DNA from: Methanoculleus sp.
GTDB taxonomy: Archaea > Halobacteriota > Methanomicrobia > Methanomicrobiales > Methanoculleaceae
Assembly (NCBI GenBank): GCA_018433835.1
Contig: JAHDQM010000018.1
Coordinates: forward strand, 1 to 64,000
Direction: 5' to 3'
DNA: 64,000 nucleotides
The notes below the pieces were generated by a model. It had not been told where the DNA came from and did not search any database. It worked only from the letters and a program-made list of their open reading frames with translations. Each line of letters begins with the position of its first letter. The stretch's first letter is position 1. Of this stretch, positions 62,384 to 64,000 are shown piece by piece. A program made the translations under genes and the position numbers.

Positions 62384-62562
62384 GAGAATAATTACTCAAG
62401 TGGGCAAAATAAGCATTTACATTCTCCTCTTTGGAAACATTAGTAAATTAACAAAACTTATTTTGGTTAAAATTAAGTTAAAGACATTTATAGTGGGGGA
62501 CCGTGCGGGAGTACCCTTCCAAAACCCCCAAAAGGGAGAGGAGACATAACGAGAGTTGCACA
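62384..62562. promoter_or_regulatory. Divergent promoter of modA and the MOT1-type gene with inverted repeat
   Basis: Two outward-facing oxyanion transport genes share this AT-rich segment. An inverted repeat aactta (62455-62460) and taagtt (62474-62479) with 13-base spacing lies in the middle, suitable for a dimeric regulator. A plus-strand TATA-like atttatag at about 62486-62493 fits initiation near 62518 and ATG 62563. Confidence 0.5.
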
Positions 62563-63696
62563 ATGGCGGAGAGCACCGGACCAGAGGCGAGCGGCATCAG
62601 GATCACCCTCGAGGAGGTCGCCGGAGCCGTCGGCGACTTCGGCACCATCTTCCCCATACTGCTCGGCGTCGCCATCGTCTGCCCGGACGTGAACGTCAGC
62701 CACTTCTTTCTCTTCCTCGCCGCCTGGTTCATCATCACCGGACTTTATTACCGCCTCCCGGTCCCCATCGAACCGATGAAGGCGATCGGCGCCATCGTCA
62801 TCGCGGAAGGGCTCTGTGCCGGCGAGATCGTGGCGTCGGGGCTCGTCGTCGGCGCACTCTTCCTCCTGCTCGGACTCGTCGGCGGCATGACCTGGCTTGG
62901 GGACCGGATCCCCAAAAGCGTCATCCGGGGTGTTCAGGCGGGGCTTGCGCTCCTCCTCCTCAGGACGTCGCTCGGCTACATCGTCTCCGATCTCCTCGTT
63001 GCGGTGCTCGCGATCGGGATCATCGTTGCTTTCTTCATCGCATCGCAACGCACCCGGGTCCCGGACGTCTCCGCCCTGCTGGTGCTTCTCATCGGGCTTG
63101 CCGCAGGCATCGCCGTGCAGGGGATGCCGCCGTTCCGTCTGATGCCCCTCCCTACCCTCGTCATCCCGATGCCAACGGATTTCATCGCCGGCACCTGGGA
63201 CCTCGTCCTCCCGCAGGTGCCGCTCACCATTGCAAACGCCATCCTCGCCACATCGCTCCTCACCTACGACCTCTTTCCGAAGAAGGGCGTGGACCCCGAC
63301 CGCCTCTCCCGGACCATCGGCGCCATGAACCTGGTCTCGACGCCGTTCGGCGGGTTCCCCATGTGCCACGGCGCCGGGGGGCTTGCCGCCATGTACAGGT
63401 TCGGCGCGAGGACCGGCGGGGCGAACATCGTCGCCGGTATCTTCATCCTCATCTTCGCCGTCGCCTTCGCCCCGCCGGAGGTGCTGACTCTCATCCCCTT
63501 CGGCGTCTTCGGCGCGCTCCTGGTCTTCGTGGCGCTCGAGCTCGGGAAGCACAGCGCGAAGACGGAGTCGTACCTGGTCACGGGAGTCATCGCCGTCCTC
63601 ACCCTCGTGGTCGGGCTCACGGTCGCGTTCATCGTCGGGATGGTCCTCGCGTATGCGCTGCAATGGCGGGCGGGAAGGCAGCAGCCCGGGTCCTGA
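62563..63696 (+). CDS. MOT1-type molybdate transporter
   Basis: 377 residues, about ten to eleven membrane helices, from ATG 62563; the frame opens at 62503 but that part overlaps the promoter. Signature blocks are ITLEEVAGAVGDFGTIFPILLGVAI and the distal GGFPMCHGAGGLAAMYRFGARTGG, both typical of MOT1 molybdate transporters (SulP relatives without STAS). It imports molybdate at low concentration. It is divergent from modA, so a shared regulator is likely. Confidence 0.9.
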   Translation: MAESTGPEASGIRITLEEVAGAVGDFGTIFPILLGVAIVCPDVNVSHFFLFLAAWFIITGLYYRLPVPIEPMKAIGAIVIAEGLCAGEIVASGLVVGALFLLLGLVGGMTWLGDRIPKSVIRGVQAGLALLLLRTSLGYIVSDLLVAVLAIGIIVAFFIASQRTRVPDVSALLVLLIGLAAGIAVQGMPPFRLMPLPTLVIPMPTDFIAGTWDLVLPQVPLTIANAILATSLLTYDLFPKKGVDPDRLSRTIGAMNLVSTPFGGFPMCHGAGGLAAMYRFGARTGGANIVAGIFILIFAVAFAPPEVLTLIPFGVFGALLVFVALELGKHSAKTESYLVTGVIAVLTLVVGLTVAFIVGMVLAYALQWRAGRQQPGS

Positions 63697-64000
63697 AGGC
63701 ACGGTTCTGTTGAAACCCTCTTTCGGGTCTTCACCCTCCTACCCCGATGAGGTTGGTGTGAGTCCTGTTTGTCCCTGGGATCACCCCTCGGACATGTCCT
63801 CATGCAAGTGGACCGTGGTGGCCTGCGCACCTCCGGTGCTCGACCACCGTCAGGTGGGGAGGGGGTCTCCCCCTCCCCTGTCTCCAACTCGCAAAGATTC
63901 GCATATACCATCTGCCCCATTCGAAGACCTTCGGTCTTCTCATGCTCCGGTTCCACCGAACCGTCGCACCCCACCCGGCCTCCGGCCTCCTCACTCGCAC
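63697..64000. other. Non-coding end region with hairpin array
   Basis: No convincing gene; a 66-residue minus-strand open frame (63800-64000) only crosses structured repeats. The right half carries six consecutive small hairpins (63827-63987). Confidence 0.6.
63827..63987 (-). repeat. Array of six consecutive small hairpins
   Basis: Perfect stems: gcacc/ggtgc (63827-63839), ccacc/ggtgg (63844-63857), a 10-bp gggga-type stem (63856-63878, loop tct), gaagacc/ggtcttc (63923-63939), ggttc/gaacc (63949-63962), ggcc/ggcc (63977-63987). Read on the minus strand, three of the loops are gga, gaa and gga (the others are aga, tgac and ggtg), and the fourth hairpin is preceded by gagcatga, as at 16018. 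The array probably continues off the right edge. Confidence 0.75.

Noticed and set aside
63800-64000. 66-residue minus-strand gene
   Set aside because: It only spans the hairpin array, so its residues simply reflect the repeats.

Overview
The window comes from a methanogenic archaeon of the order Methanomicrobiales, most likely Methanoculleus or a close relative. Supporting signs are an archaeal histone, RadA, FEN1 with a PCNA-binding tail, an F420H2-oxidase-type flavoprotein, the coenzyme F430 genes cfbC/cfbD, methanogen-only DUF1890/DUF1894 and DUF2180 proteins, a split GMP synthase, and a 301-residue presenilin-type protease the same length as the crystallised Methanoculleus marisnigri protein. 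The DNA is GC-rich, with TATA boxes and short intergenic spaces. No tRNA, rRNA or CRISPR array was recognised.

Layout. (1) 1-1453: an array of small hairpins, a universal stress protein and about 0.8 kb of AT-richer DNA without a convincing gene. (2) 1454-12850: a plus-strand type I restriction-modification island of nine tightly packed genes: an orphan, a half-size specificity protein, hsdM, dinD, a SIR2-like protein, hsdS, a HEPN-like protein, hsdR and a YgjP-type zinc peptidase. Most neighbours overlap by a few bases, so this is probably one transcription unit with embedded abortive-type effectors. (3) 13-31.7 kb: core metabolism and housekeeping, including cfbCD, trkH, phosphoribulokinase, fprA, endonuclease V, a stomatin-like protein, rubredoxin plus a ThDP enzyme, a decayed aquaporin, FEN1, the presenilin-like protease, a NOG1-type GTPase, a CBS regulator, histone, a PRC-barrel protein, phosphoglycolate phosphatase and radA. 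(4) 31.8-39.1 kb: multi-OB RPA, lysA and dapL on the minus strand; nifS, nifU, cutA, fdhD, DUF1890 and DUF1894 on the plus strand. (5) 39.4-53.7 kb: a lipoprotein, two PAS signalling proteins, TspO, and a six-gene minus-strand run pyrG-guaAb-argD-hisC-adenylate kinase-CDP-alcohol transferase. (6) 53.9-63.7 kb: a molybdenum/tungsten region with tupABC, a protein resembling the bacterial molybdenum storage protein, a second oxyanion ABC system (modABC, with a TrmO-like gene inside the operon) and a MOT1-type molybdate transporter on a divergent promoter.

How it fits together. Tungsten and molybdenum uptake (two ABC systems plus MOT1), possible oxyanion storage and FdhD maturation would all serve formylmethanofuran and formate dehydrogenases. 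cfbCD supplies F430 for methyl-coenzyme M reductase. PRK suggests the reductive hexulose-phosphate route. The restriction island is the accessory region and the best candidate for an under-described defence system. A separate non-coding theme is a family of short hairpins with GNA-type three-base loops and covarying stems at both window ends, near 16.03 kb and probably near 29.57 kb.
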